From Asterias rubens (taxonomy: Eukaryota; Echinodermata; Asteroidea; Forcipulatida; Asteriidae): a stretch of 64,000 nt of DNA. How positions within the stretch are numbered: position 1 is the first letter of the stretch; each line of letters begins with the position of its first letter. Location: NCBI RefSeq assembly GCF_902459465.1, contig NC_047072.1, forward strand, positions 15,605,776-15,669,775, given 5' to 3'. A program made the position numbers and the translations under genes. Positions 26,101 to 34,400 of this stretch are shown one piece after another. The notes beneath the pieces are model-generated. The model saw only the letters and a program-made list of their open reading frames with translations. It ran no database searches and was not told where the DNA came from.

Positions 26101-27689
26101 GAATCTGAGGATGAATCAGTTGTATCCTCATCCTCTGAGCCATTAGTAGATCTTTCTTCAGACGATAATGCTGAACTTGCTTCATTATCCTCTGTATCGG
26201 ATTCTTCACTTCCAGTTGAGACTAAACGGAATTTCCTGAAATATGTAAAAAACAAGAAACAGTTATTAATACATGAAGAAACGGAAGAAGCATAGGCCTG
26301 TATGCATTGGTTTTGTTAACCACAAAAACATAACAACAGTCATAATATCTTATGTTTCTTTACCTTTCACCAAGTGATCTCATTGTTGGTTTATTGCTGC
26401 TTTTGGCTCCTTTGGAAGTCTTTGGTGTTTCTGCTAAGTCTTTATTACATTCCTCTTCTGAGTCTGATGATGAGAGGTTAAGTCTTGATGAGCGTTCCTT
26501 CATCTTTGGGAAGACAGGGCTGGACGCAAGAGATGTTGGAGTGTCTGGTATACAGGTCACATCCGAGTCTTTAAAAGCAACAACAATAGCACACAAATTA
26601 ACTTAGCACAATAAAAAGATTCTTACCTGACTAAGTTCACCAGGCAAAACACCATGTCACTGTGTACCATTGTCTGGTAATGTGATCATGATACTTTTCA
26701 GTGAGCAGAAAACGTTACAAGAAGCCCCCTATGAAATATGGCCTGATGTTGATTATTAATCATACATTTAAATCCATGGCACAATTTGATAATAAATAAA
26801 GGTGTAGGGGCTATAATATAGCAAAAATGTGTGCTTAGCAAATGTTTAGTTGGAAAAGTTTCCGTATGGCGCCACCACTTTTTCATTCGATATGAAATAA
26901 TATAGTATCTAATTTACCTCAATGAGATATCCTTTTTTGTAAAAATTAGTGAAAAAGTGGTGGCGCTATACGGAATGTTATCCGTTTAGTTCTCAAAGGC
27001 AACATATTTTTAGTAATGTAAAATCAAAGGCTAGAGAGCAAGAAGCACATCCCTAACATTAACAACAGTATCGAAAAGTCCCCCAGAAATGTTAAAATAA
27101 TTCTCACAAATAACATGAACCAAACATTGATTAAACAACCATAATTTATAAAACAAAACAAACAAACAAAAGCTAATATTTATTTATGTGGATTACATAA
27201 AAACAAAAAAATTTATGGTTTTGTTGTACACAATAATTAATGTGGATGCATGAACTGGTGAAAAACCTACACCGGCAGACAGACAGAAATCCAGGATAAC
27301 AAGCCCCCCAACAGCTACAAATAAACCAAGAAAACAAACTTCAACTCAATGAAAATTGACTCGGAATTGACTGAGCTGACGACTGCTGGAGTGTGTAGTT
27401 TCAGTCACAGACCGGTGTTTAAAAAGTGAATTAATGAAGAAACAAACAAATCATACAATCATAAAAACACAAAAACTACGTGACTATCATAGACATAGTG
27501 CTTACCTTGTGAATTCAATGATGGACTTGACAATGTGGCAAATGTCGATGAGTTTGAAGGAGACACGTTTGAACGTGATGAAGTCATGGAAGTGTCATCA
27601 GCATGTTGTTTTCCGTCAACCAGAAATTTCTTAGATCTTTCCTGATATCTAAATTTATTCAGTAGTGTCGAAAGACTCCCGGCGCTCAT
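5095..27689 (-). CDS. SMARCAD1: SMARCAD1, SNF2-family chromatin remodelling ATPase (21 coding exons)
   Basis: SMARCAD1 (yeast Fun30) is a nuclear ATP-dependent remodeller that helps DNA end resection and heterochromatin maintenance. Exons in transcript order: 27689-27506, 26568-26364, 26235-26075, 24880-24525, 23120-23030, 22565-22441, 18800-18677, 18423-18272, 17838-17606, 16688-16598, 16141-16042, 15461-15326, 14668-14533, 14169-14035, 13130-13023, 12200-11946, 11663-11475, 10820-10702, 8147-7965, 6042-5930, 5156-5095. All phases agree and total 3,258 nt (1,085 residues; human 1,026). Seen: an acidic Ser-rich N-terminus, a CUE-like segment (LKEMFP) near residues 295-325, [42 protein letters not shown] and [11 protein letters not shown], and the C-terminus [13 protein letters not shown]. 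The second CUE domain of the human protein was not found. Introns are full of minisatellites and transposons. Identity is certain; small exons in the N-terminal third could have been missed. Confidence 0.95.
6379..6720 (+). repeat. tRNA-derived SINE, family 1
   Basis: The head has an A-box-like GTGGCCAAGCAGTTAAG and a B-box GGGTTCGAGTCCCG, followed by a body (CCTTGAGCAAGATGCTTAA) shared with copies at 37.1-37.45 kb, 51.47-51.8 kb and, inverted, 59.93-60.0 kb. It lies in the intron between SMARCAD1 exons 19 and 20. The right boundary is approximate. Confidence 0.65.
7505..7902. repeat. 66-bp minisatellite, six copies
   Basis: Six near-identical 66-bp units (for example AGAACCAGATTACCAGATGA in each) lie in the intron just 3' (transcript sense) of SMARCAD1 exon 19. 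No exon sequence is included. Confidence 0.9.
7965..8147 (-). CDS. SMARCAD1: SMARCAD1 exon 19, helicase motifs V and VI
   Basis: The exon encodes [20 protein letters not shown] (motif V) and [11 protein letters not shown] (motif VI, with arginine fingers near residues 1020-1023). This is the most conserved stretch and diagnostic for SMARCAD1 within the SNF2 family. It is bounded by a TTTTGGCAG acceptor and a GTAAGT donor. Confidence 0.95.
8215..10570. repeat. About 61-bp minisatellite split by a hAT-like element
   Basis: Units containing CACTGATTCTAAAGTTCATA run from 8215 to 8674 and resume from 10420 to about 10570. The interruption is the 1.7-kb element at 8675-10419. A diverged single copy sits near 18005-18065, which suggests the unit existed in the locus before it was amplified. 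Confidence 0.88.
8675..10419. mobile_element. Non-autonomous hAT-like DNA transposon, 1,745 bp
   Basis: The ends are inverted repeats beginning TAAGCTTGGGCGATA. The 8 bases CATACCAG occur directly on both sides (8667-8674 and 10420-10427), and removing the element plus one copy restores the host 61-bp repeat unit. An 8-bp duplication is characteristic of the hAT superfamily. Subterminal DNA is rich in ATCG/CGAT. No transposase frame is visible; the open frames inside are short. Confidence 0.85.
10905..11010 (+). repeat. tRNA-like SINE fragment
   Basis: GTGGCTGAGCGGTCTA resembles the A box of Leu/Ser tRNAs, and GTGTGGGTTCAAGTC downstream is a B-box-like sequence. No complete cloverleaf is formed, so this is a SINE head rather than a tRNA gene. 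Confidence 0.5.
11186..11378. mobile_element. MITE, GGGCCCAATTTCATA family
   Basis: The terminal repeats read GGGCCCAATTTCATA at the left and, inverted, TGAAATTGGACCTA at the right. Other copies are at 16191-16363, 33596-33775 and 37836-38411. It sits in a SMARCAD1 intron. Confidence 0.7.
12655..13038 (-). repeat. 64-bp array made of SMARCAD1 exon 15 end plus splice donor
   Basis: Six 64-bp units start at 12655, 12719, 12783, 12847, 12911 and 12975; the seventh (from 13039) is the real exon end. Read on the minus strand, each unit contains the last 33 nt of exon 15, the GTCAGT donor and about 31 nt of intron. The extra donors are intact. Confidence 0.9.
13023..13130 (-). CDS. SMARCAD1: SMARCAD1 exon 15, source of a 64-bp intronic array
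   Basis: This 36-codon exon includes [19 protein letters not shown], matching the human segment before EEVLKQLPP. It ends at a GTCAGT donor. Its last 33 bases plus 31 bases of intron are repeated six more times immediately downstream in the transcript (12655-13038), so the intron holds extra copies of this donor. Confidence 0.9.
13237..13614. mobile_element. MITE, AAAGGCAGTGGACAC family
   Basis: A 378-bp element has long terminal inverted repeats (AAAGACAATGGACACTATTG at the left; the complement of AAAGGCAGTGGACACTATTG at the right). Related copies are at 38005-38387 and, more diverged, 30183-30543. I recall this repeat as abundant in sea-star genomic sequence. No protein is encoded. Confidence 0.75.
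14533..14668 (-). CDS. SMARCAD1: SMARCAD1 exon 13, DEAH box
   Basis: This exon encodes the Walker B/motif II segment [14 protein letters not shown] (DEAH near residues 678-681), where human SMARCAD1 has DEGH. The donor is the weaker GTTAGT, and phase 0 fits the next exon, which carries motif III ([11 protein letters not shown]). Confidence 0.9.
15060..15260. repeat. Dispersed repeat shared with 33.13-33.27 kb
   Basis: Both regions contain the series GCCAGAGATG, CTGTCACCTCACTTAACGT and ACTTTCACATG in the same order. The type is unknown. A short direct duplication (TCACATGCGACTCTCACA) is also present here. Confidence 0.5.
16042..16688 (-). CDS. SMARCAD1: SMARCAD1 exons 10-11, Q motif and Walker A
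   Basis: Exon 10 (16688-16598) carries [18 protein letters not shown] and ends ADEM. Exon 11 (16141-16042) begins GLGKT, so the ATP-binding P-loop (about residues 572-579) is split by the intron exactly after the Met. Exon 11 continues into motif Ia ([12 protein letters not shown]). The intron between them contains a 173-bp MITE (16191-16363). Confidence 0.93.
16191..16363. mobile_element. MITE, GGGCCCAATTTCATA family (best-preserved copy)
   Basis: This 173-bp copy has matching ends (GGGCCCAGTTTCATAGAGCT and its near-complement AGCTCTATGAAATTGGGCCC). It lies between SMARCAD1 exons 10 and 11 and is the reference for the family in this window. Confidence 0.78.
16799..17458. repeat. About 88-97-bp minisatellite, seven copies
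   Basis: Units contain GTGACTTCGGCTACAGCTA and ACACTGGCAGACGCACTGAT. Variation in the number of short CTACAG repeats changes unit length. Both strands are open over long stretches because of composition, but the array lies between SMARCAD1 exons 9 and 10, whose phases join perfectly without it. Confidence 0.88.
18424..18600 (-). repeat. Duplicated, disabled copy of SMARCAD1 exon 8 start plus a TCAA-rich microsatellite
   Basis: The sequence at about 18507-18600 repeats the start of exon 8 and its upstream intron. In this copy the acceptor AG has become GG (minus-strand GTTTGG instead of GTTAGG), so it should not be used. Between the two copies lies a (CAAT/AATC)n tract at 18455-18500. Confidence 0.8.
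18913..22320. repeat. 79-bp minisatellite interrupted by a LINE
   Basis: 79-bp units (CTAGTGGATGCTACCCATGC, GTAACCCTGTTTCAG) run from 18913 to about 19410 and resume at about 22014-22320. The interruption is the LINE at 19413-22012. A single related unit within a SINE at about 51590-51700 suggests the array was amplified from a SINE body. Confidence 0.87.
19413..22012 (-). mobile_element. 5'-truncated LINE with decayed reverse transcriptase
   Basis: Reading from 22005 towards 19775 the frames give the end of an APE-type endonuclease ([11 protein letters not shown]) and then a reverse transcriptase with [31 protein letters not shown] and [15 protein letters not shown]-terminal segment (YNTRSTAK) is typical of CR1/Jockey-group LINEs. 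The frame shifts near 20.7 kb and 20.28 kb. The catalytic FADD motif reads VVND, so the copy is dead. The 3' end at 19413 is AT-rich (TAAATAAAAA on the minus strand). It inserted into the 79-bp array within the intron between SMARCAD1 exons 6 and 7. The clade assignment is inference. Confidence 0.9.
23385..23515 (-). repeat. tRNA-derived SINE, family 3
   Basis: The minus strand has ATAGCTCAGTTGGTA at the head, like the D-arm of many tRNAs, followed by a body ending near AACTGACTGGATATAC. Related copies are at about 32705-32900 and 49905-50065. Confidence 0.55.
23590..24470. repeat. 22-bp minisatellite in SMARCAD1 intron 4
   Basis: About 40 units of 21-22 bp (AGAGGCAATGACCAGGGG alternating with AGAGGCAATGACCATGGT) form higher-order patterns. 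Because the unit cycles through all frames without stops, long open frames appear on the minus strand, but they lie inside an intron bounded by good splice sites. Confidence 0.92.
24525..24880 (-). CDS. SMARCAD1: SMARCAD1 exon 4, basic linker and start of CUE domain
   Basis: At 356 nt this is the largest SMARCAD1 exon. It encodes a Ser/Pro-rich region, a KRIKKKRRR basic cluster (a probable nuclear localisation signal) and ends [13 protein letters not shown]. With exon 5 ([20 protein letters not shown]) this matches the ubiquitin-binding CUE fold, with its Met-Phe-Pro motif in helix 1. The intron after it holds the 22-bp minisatellite. Confidence 0.85.
25018..25673. mobile_element. Non-autonomous hAT-like element, 656 bp
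   Basis: Inverted ends TAGGCCTGGGCGAAT and (complement) TAGTGCTGGGCGAAT are flanked by an identical 8-bp duplication, CTCAACAT (25010-25017 and 25674-25681). The ends resemble those of the element at 8675-10419. The interior is rich in CGGATAT/ATTCG motifs and has no transposase. Confidence 0.85.
25855..26074 (-). repeat. Duplicated SMARCAD1 exon 3 end with its splice donor
   Basis: Sequence from the 3' end of exon 3, through the ACAG/GTGCGT donor and into the intron, is repeated about 145 bp further along the transcript (about 25855-25960). Both copies share CCAACAG followed by GTGCGTCCCC and the next 40-60 nt. The second copy lacks the acidic Ser codons of the real exon. Confidence 0.75.
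26862..26972. mobile_element. Short palindromic MITE, 111 bp
   Basis: Two 24-bp arms (26862-26885 and 26949-26972) are inverted copies with one mismatch, both carrying GCGCCACCACTTTTTCA or its complement. The spacer is AT-rich. It lies between SMARCAD1 exons 1 and 2. Confidence 0.7.
27506..27689 (-). CDS. SMARCAD1: SMARCAD1 coding exon 1
   Basis: The start is the ATG at 27687-27689, giving [20 protein letters not shown], which resembles the Phe/Arg-rich N-terminus of human SMARCAD1. The same frame is open upstream to 27812, but that sequence has no family resemblance and I treat it as 5' UTR. The exon ends in phase 1 at a GTAAG donor, and the split codon is completed by exon 2 to give [11 protein letters not shown], close to the human acidic segment. 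Confidence 0.85.
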
Positions 27690-28389
27690 AGTTTTTAACT
27701 TTGGATTGTTCACAAAAACCAGAGGAAAACGTGTTACAAATGTATATTTGGATAAAATACAGAAAAATAAACGTTTTATTACGAACCACCGGTCACACAA
27801 AACTACCGACACTGGAACTGGAAAATTCGCGCGACAGTTTTGTTCACTCTACTAAAAGGTAACTGGCGGCGTGACCCGCCACACCGGCCCCTTCCCAATA
27901 TCTATTACATGCAGTAGCGCGGCTACTAGTTACCTTTTATTAAGTCTTTCAGCGAGCTCGAGTCTCGTGTAGTAGTTTTTCACTGTGCACATGCGCATTA
28001 GCAATTCCCTAATACACTAGTCGGTGATTTTAGTACGGAACCGAGACTTAAAAACATTAAAAATTGTTTCTACTAAAAAAATAAGAACGCCCATACATTT
28101 ATTAAGATATTTTCTTGAACATCGGTAAATAATCATTAGAATGTATTGTGTTTTAAGTCATTATTTTGGTAATTGAACAATATTATCGCCATTATTTTGA
28201 ATCAACAACAAACTTTACCTGTCATTCTTTTCTGGACGAATGAGGGCGCCGTGTACATCCGGAACTTTTTCGTTGCTTTAGAAAACTCCGCGGTAAACAC
28301 ATGACACAAACAGAACATGACCGTCCGTGAGAGAGTCGGAAAGAGAAAGTGCAGTGTACGTCAACTCATTCTATTCCAATAAAGCGCTG
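27690..28389. promoter_or_regulatory. Candidate bidirectional promoter between SMARCAD1 and ATM
   Basis: SMARCAD1 translation starts at 27689 on the minus strand. A candidate non-coding first exon of ATM ends at a GTAAAT donor at 28390 on the plus strand. The gap of about 700 bp includes GC-richer patches (27840-27960 and 28240-28360) and no repeat. No TATA box was recognised. A shared promoter is inferred from spacing and orientation; transcription starts are not visible in sequence. Confidence 0.5.
28280..28389 (+). ncRNA. Candidate ATM non-coding first exon
   Basis: The first ATM coding exon has a spliced 5' UTR, so an upstream exon is needed. A donor GCGCTG/GTAAAT at 28389/28390, close to the SMARCAD1 start and before the LINE, is the best candidate I see. 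Its 5' end is not determinable; the start given is nominal. Confidence 0.3.
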
Positions 28390-28922
28390 GTAAATACTCT
28401 AGTATCTTAATATTGAAAGTGTCAGGTTTATTGGATTATGTTTTGATGTTTAGTTTTTAAATTGTCCAATGTCCTGATGTTAATTAAAAACGCCTGGTTT
28501 TGACGTTTTCTTGAATCTTCTTCTTGTGTTGTGTTTCGTGCAAGCCTCACTCGACATTATTGTGTGTGGCAGCTAGGGGGGCTTTCCCGTGGTGGTGGTG
28601 AGAAATTCCACTCACTGTCGTGATTAAGGTTATTTTTTATGTGTTTCTTATATTCTATTCTATGACTTTCCATCAGCTTTTACTGAGCAAGCCGTCGGCA
28701 GGAGGGTTACGTTATCGCAACTATTATTAGTTTTACTGAGTAAAGTATGTTAATGTTATGTAAATATTTTTATGTTAACAGATATTATTATTTTGTTCTA
28801 AAAATGTTTTAAATTCTAATAATTCACTGTAATTCAATTACTAATTGACTTTCCAAATACAATTTACAAAACATGGTTTTTGTTTAAATTTAAACTAAGA
28901 TTAAGAAGTAAGAATAAGATCT

Positions 28923-30049
28923 CAATTTAGTTGACATGGGATAGGTGATTCAACTGCTGCTTGGATTAAGGCATGGCTGTCTGACAGACAACAGAGGGTG
29001 GTGGTGAACGGGGCCCAATCGGAGTGGTCAGGAGTTAAAAGCGGTGTCCCCCAAGGTTCTGTTCTTGGCCCGTTGTTGTTCATCATCTACATCAACGACA
29101 TTGACGAGGATATCTTGAGATCGGTCCTGAAGTTTGCTGACGACACCAAGGTCTTCAGAAAAGTGAAAACCCCAGCAGATGCTCGCGCTCTTCAGGACGA
29201 CCTCGATCGCCTTTACCGGTGGTCTGATGACTGGCAAATGTTATTTAATATTGACAAATGCAAGTGCCTCCACTTCGGGCATAGTAACATCAAGCACAAC
29301 TACTCCATTGGTGACAGTATAATTCAGACAGTAAGTGAAGAAAGAGATCTTGGAGTAATCATCCATCAGTCACTAAATGCAAGTACCCACTGTGCGAAGG
29401 CAGTCAAAAGCGCATACAGAGCCCTGGGGCTAATCAACAGAACCATTACGAACAAAGACAAAACAACAATCATCAGACTGTACAAAGAACTGGTTAGACC
29501 ACACACCTAGATTACTGTGTTCAGGCGTGGAGGCCTCATCTTCAAAGGGACATTGACCTAATAACAAGAGTGCAAAAGAGAGCATTGCGAATGATTGGAG
29601 GTCTATCTCACCTAGACTACGTTCACAGACTCAGGGAAGTGAAATTGACCACCCTGGAGTGCAGGAGGCTGCGAGGAGATCTTATCGAGACCTTTAAGAT
29701 ACTCAGGGGCCTTGAGGGCTTGAACCCTGAACACTTCTTTGATTTGTCAACCGTGCAGCACAGGGGTCACCAACTTAAACTGTACAAATCAAGATCCAAC
29801 CTCAACCTCAGGAAGTTCTGGTTTACCCAGAGAGTGGTCAACTACTGGAACATTCTTCCTCGAAAAGCAATTGAAGCTTCAAGTGTGAACATTTTCAAGG
29901 GACATGTGGATAAATTCCTAAAGAACGTCGGGGGGCTCTACATAAGCTTATCTAAGCTGTCTGCCCCAGTAACCAGAACCACCGTCTCCTCCCCAGTTGT
30001 GTGATGGCGTCGGTGGATTCAAGTAAGTTCAAGTAAGTTCAAGTAAGTA
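28923..30049 (+). mobile_element. 5'-truncated CR1-like LINE fragment
   Basis: The frame encodes reverse transcriptase from about the fingers/palm onwards: [26 protein letters not shown], an intact FADDTKVF catalytic motif, and a C-terminal part (QKRALRMIGGLSHLDYVHRL). A single frame change occurs in a CACACACC tract near 29500-29507; otherwise both parts are open, to the TGA at 30002-30004. The 3' end carries tandem copies of a 10-mer (AAGTAAGTTC), as seen at CR1-type LINE ends. It sits in the ATM 5' intron in sense orientation. Confidence 0.88.
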
Positions 30050-30182
30050 GTTTTATTAAAAGATCGTCCTTAGTTAGGCCTGTTAACCTCAACATGCTGT
30101 TTTTGTGGTCAATGTATTTTCCTATTTAACTGTCCACAGAGTCAGTGGAGCATGTACACATGTCATATGCATTGAATTAATT

Positions 30183-30543
30183 AAAGGCAGTGTGCACCCT
30201 GTAATTACTCAAAATAATTGTTAACATAAAAACTTACTTGGTAACAAGCAATGGAGAGCTGTTGATATGATAGTATAAAACATTGTGAGAAACGACTCCC
30301 TCTGAAGTAACCTAGTTTTCAAGAAAGAAGTAATGTTACACAAATTTGATTTGGAGACCTCCAGAATTAGATTTTTTAGACAACTTCGTGTGAAAAGGTT
30401 GTTTTTTTCTTCCATTATTATCTCGCAACTTTGTCGACCAATTGAGTTCAAATTTTGACAGTTTGTTATTTTGTGCATATGTTGAGATACACCAAGTGAG
30501 AACACTGGTCTTTGACAATAATACAAAGGTGTCTAGTGTCTTT
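30183..30543. mobile_element. Diverged MITE, AAAGGCAGTGGACAC family
   Basis: The ends AAAGGCAGTGTGCAC and (complement) AAAGACACTAGACAC, plus an interior in reverse orientation to the copies at 13237 and 38005 (CTTGGTAACAAG, AGAAACGACTCCCTCTGAAG), identify it as an older family member in ATM intron 1. Confidence 0.65.
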
Positions 30544-30959
30544 AATTTGAGGGTTGAGACCTTTTTTAATTAACCACCATTTGACTCGTGAGAAAAAATC
30601 TTATTTAATTATGACTGGAAATTATTGCTACTGCAAGATTATATGAGTATTTTTCTCTTGTCGTGGGATAGTCGGTTCCTCGGCTGGGTAGATAATAAAA
30701 TAAAATAAAATCATTGAGAATAATTAGTACATTTTTCTTGGTGTGTGTTTGTTTTTATTACAGTTTTGTTTAAAAGTTTTAGATTGGTCAACTCAAAAAG
30801 TCTGACATTTTCTCACTGCAAGTGAAACCTTTACTTATATTAACTTTTTGTTATGATTTCTGTATTTGTTTCTCTTCTTTGTTTCTCTTCTTTTTAAGCC
30901 TAGAATGTTAGTAATAAAAAGTTTATTGTCATGCTGTAAAATTAACTTATTAAGGTAAA

Positions 30960-31315
30960 GTAAAGTAACTGGAAATGGAACCTAAACTTTGTTACATGGC
31001 ATGATCAGGGATGGTCTGAATTCGAAGTATTAGCAATATTACCAAAGAAACCTCAACTTTGTTATAATATGGCATGATCAGGGATGGTCTGAATTCGAAG
31101 TATTAGCAATATTGCCAAAGAAACCTCAACTTTGTTATAATATGGCATGATCAGGGATGGTCTGTAGCGATATTACCAAAGAAACCTCAACTTTGTTATA
31201 ATATGGCATGATCAGGGATGGTCTGTTAGCAATATTACCAAAGAAACCTCAACTTTGTTATAATATGGCATGATCAGGGATGGTCTGTTAGCAATATTAC
31301 CAAAGAAACCTCAGT
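30960..31315. repeat. Minisatellite of about 57-72 bp, five copies
   Basis: Five units share CATGATCAGGGATGGTCTG and CCAAAGAAACCTCAACTTTG; the first two contain an extra GAATTCGAAG segment. The array ends just before the acceptor of the first ATM coding exon. Confidence 0.85.
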
Positions 31316-31336
31316 CTCTCTGTAATTTCTCTGCAG

Positions 31337-31465
31337 GAATACCAGATGCACACTGGATGCTTTATGTGCTGTGCTTGGTAAACAGCAGCCATAATGTCTG
31401 AGGGTCTACTATCACTACAGAATCACTGTGATCAACTTGACTCAGACAAAGTTACAGAAAGAAAG
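31337..31465 (+). CDS. ATM: ATM first coding exon
   Basis: An acceptor (TTTCTCTGCAG) ends at 31336, so the exon begins with 57 nt of 5' UTR before the ATG at 31394. It encodes MSEGLLSLQNHCDQLDSDKV then TERK, and the next exon continues KHIESFKREL, closely matching the start of human ATM. At least one non-coding exon must exist upstream. Confidence 0.85.
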
Positions 31466-34400
31466 GTATGACCATTAAGACGCTCTGATCTACAGACTAT
31501 GTGTTGAAATGTGGCAAAACAAATGTATGCACCAAGATTTCGGAGTATTCAAACATCGCCTGCCTTAATTGTATGAGTTGTTCTTATATGGTCTGCTATG
31601 AAATTGACTTTAGGAGCCTTTGGCCTACAGAGCACTGTCGCATTGGGCCTACGGAGCACTAGCGCCTACATGTAGGTGCCACTGGAAACTGGTGTCTAAG
31701 GAGCCTTTGAAACACTGGTGGGCTTACGGAGCACTGATGCATTGGGCCTACGGAGCACTAGCGCCTACATGTAGGTGCCACTGGAAACTGGTGTCTAAGG
31801 AGCCTTTGAAACACTGGTGGGCTTACGGAGCACTGCTGCATTGGGCCTACGGAGCACTGTGGTGGGCTTACGGAGCACTGGTGCATTGGGCCTACGGAGC
31901 ACTGGTGCCTAGGGGCCCACTGGATACTTGGGTCCTAGAAACACTGGCACAAGGCCTAAAACTTCCCCTGGTCATTGCCTTTTTGCCCTTGAAATGCTCC
32001 AGTAGAAATTTACAATTTCCTCATAGGGTGCCCTTTACCAAGGAAGAAAAACAAAGCATACAGGCATGACAAGGTCAATTTATATACAACCTGTTTTTTT
32101 TATATGTAATATTTTTGATATACTCTAGAAACACATTGAGTCATTCAAGAGAGAGCTGAATCGAACTGTGATCGTTCAACAATTAGATCATAACAGCAAC
32201 AATGGACGAGGCTTAACATGGAATGCTGTCTTCAATTCTTTAATCTCATACATGCTGAAAGAAATAGATCATCTCAAGAAGCAGAAAGGAGGTATGGATG
32301 AAAGCACGAATGGTCTGCTGCCATCTAGTGGTGGATGAACTCATTTGATGATTACTTGTATACTCAAAAACAATGAAGTGATGTTATAACTCTGTCAGGC
32401 TCTAGCTGTATTATTGGTTTTTACTCTTACAACCAATAAGTAAAAAGCACTGTATACTCGGTACTTTCCCGAGTCCTGCCAACAAAATCCATAGGCGTGT
32501 AATACTTAGATGGGGTTCGAGCCCAGAACCTTGCTTTTCTTGTGAGATTGCCCGATAGCTAGAGGCAGTCTTAATCTTATATTTTAGCAGTGGGTACAGA
32601 GCCAGGTTGGTTAGGACACGGGTCAACGCTGTTTTGAAGTAGCGTTCAAAGTTCAGTCAAATAATTTTGATTTGTTAAACAGTAGTTTTGGTGTCTAGCA
32701 ATTATGTGTGCTTTGCGATTCCAAGTAATAAAGCACAAGGGGAAACTGACTGAATATTTTAGGGTTGAACAAAGAAAGATTTGCTAGAGCAGGAATTGAA
32801 TCTGTGACCTCCAGATTAATGCAGTCTACCAACTGCTGCGCTCTACCAAGTAAGACTGTTGGCGGTCTCACTATTTTGTAAATATCTTTGTTTGTACATG
32901 TAGGTGCCAGACGGTTTTGGCATTCCATGACTTTAGCCCATGATTGTTGACAAACTATTACTGTGAAAAACACTCATTTTGTATATTTCTTTTCAAGAAT
33001 CCAGCACAAGTTTGAGCAGCAAGGACCGTAAGAAGCAAACAGTTGGGGAGGTCTTCAAGTGGTTTGTCCGCAAAGCTAATCAAAGTAAGCAGCTATAAAT
33101 AGTTTTATTCAGGCCAAATACTTGTTTATATAACGTGTATGCTGCAGCCAGAGATGTGGTTGTTATCTGCTGTCACCTCACTTAACGTTCTCCTGAACAT
33201 ACTGTGACATTTTTTTGCTGTTTTCTCTGCAAGAAGACACTGTACTCAGCTGACACTTTCACATGTGACTTTGATTGAATCTCTCTTTATTGTTTTGCCT
33301 ATAAATCAGCATTACATTGAAAAAAACATTCTGTTACCCTACCTGTAAGAGCAGTATGCTTTCTGTCGATATTCCCGAGTGTTGTCATTTATTGTGGTTA
33401 TTATTTATGATTTATTTCAGGAGGTGAGAAGCTGAACTGCTCTGATCTCCTGCATCATGTTCTAACCCTAATGAAAGATGACTTCTCAGGTATTGCCTTT
33501 GGTGAAGTATGTTGCAGCGTCATATTGAAGGATATACTAAGAAGTCGGAAATACTTTTGTCAGATTTCTTCAAGTAATTGGCAAGGTACGGATTAGGGCC
33601 CAATTTGAATAGAGCTGTTTAAGGAAACAATAGTGCTTACCAATTCAAGAAGCAGGACACCAGGTTCAGAAGGTATTTTTGACATTGTAACTTGGCTGGT
33701 AACCTTAATATAGGAAGCGAAATGTGTTTATGCTTAGCTACTTGTTGGACTTAAGCAGCTCTATGAAATTGGGCTCATGGTTAACAATCAGTAAAAATCA
33801 GATTATTGTTTATCAAGACTTTACCTCCTTACCTAATAATAGTAATAATAAAGACATTTGTAAAGTGCCTAATGCAAAAGCCTCTAAGCACATAACGAGT
33901 ACAATAAAATGTACAATAAGTGAAAAATATATTACAAATAAGCAGATTACAAATAAGCAGCTTCAAACAAATGAGTTTTTAACAGAGACTTAAACAGTGT
34001 AAATAACTAGACTGGCGAATATGTACAAGAAGACTATTTGCTGCATCTTTGATAAGTACTCGGTGTAAGAGCGCTCTTATAATGTTATACTTAATATTAA
34101 TAATGTGTTTTATTATTGGTGGTTGATTTCAGAGTTATTGAAGTACTTTTGTAAGGCACTCCGTGATCCTGTGCAGAGAACGAGTCATGATGTACTCTCT
34201 CGTATTGTCAGATTAATCTTAGCAGGAGCTCTCAAACAAAGTAATGTCTCTACATCATTCATCTTGACCTTCTTCAACTCAATCATTAACAAGTTCAGGT
34301 AAGATGAAACTAAGGCTGCTATATATACTTCAAGATGCTGTTTCAAAGGGACTTCCTTTTTGATGGACGTCAACAAAATTTGATCATAAACCAGAGGTTG

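Noticed and set aside
31620..32069. 149-residue open frame in ATM intron 1
   Set aside because: Built from short repeats (GCACTGGTG-like); no homology, and ATM exons 1 and 2 join in phase across it.
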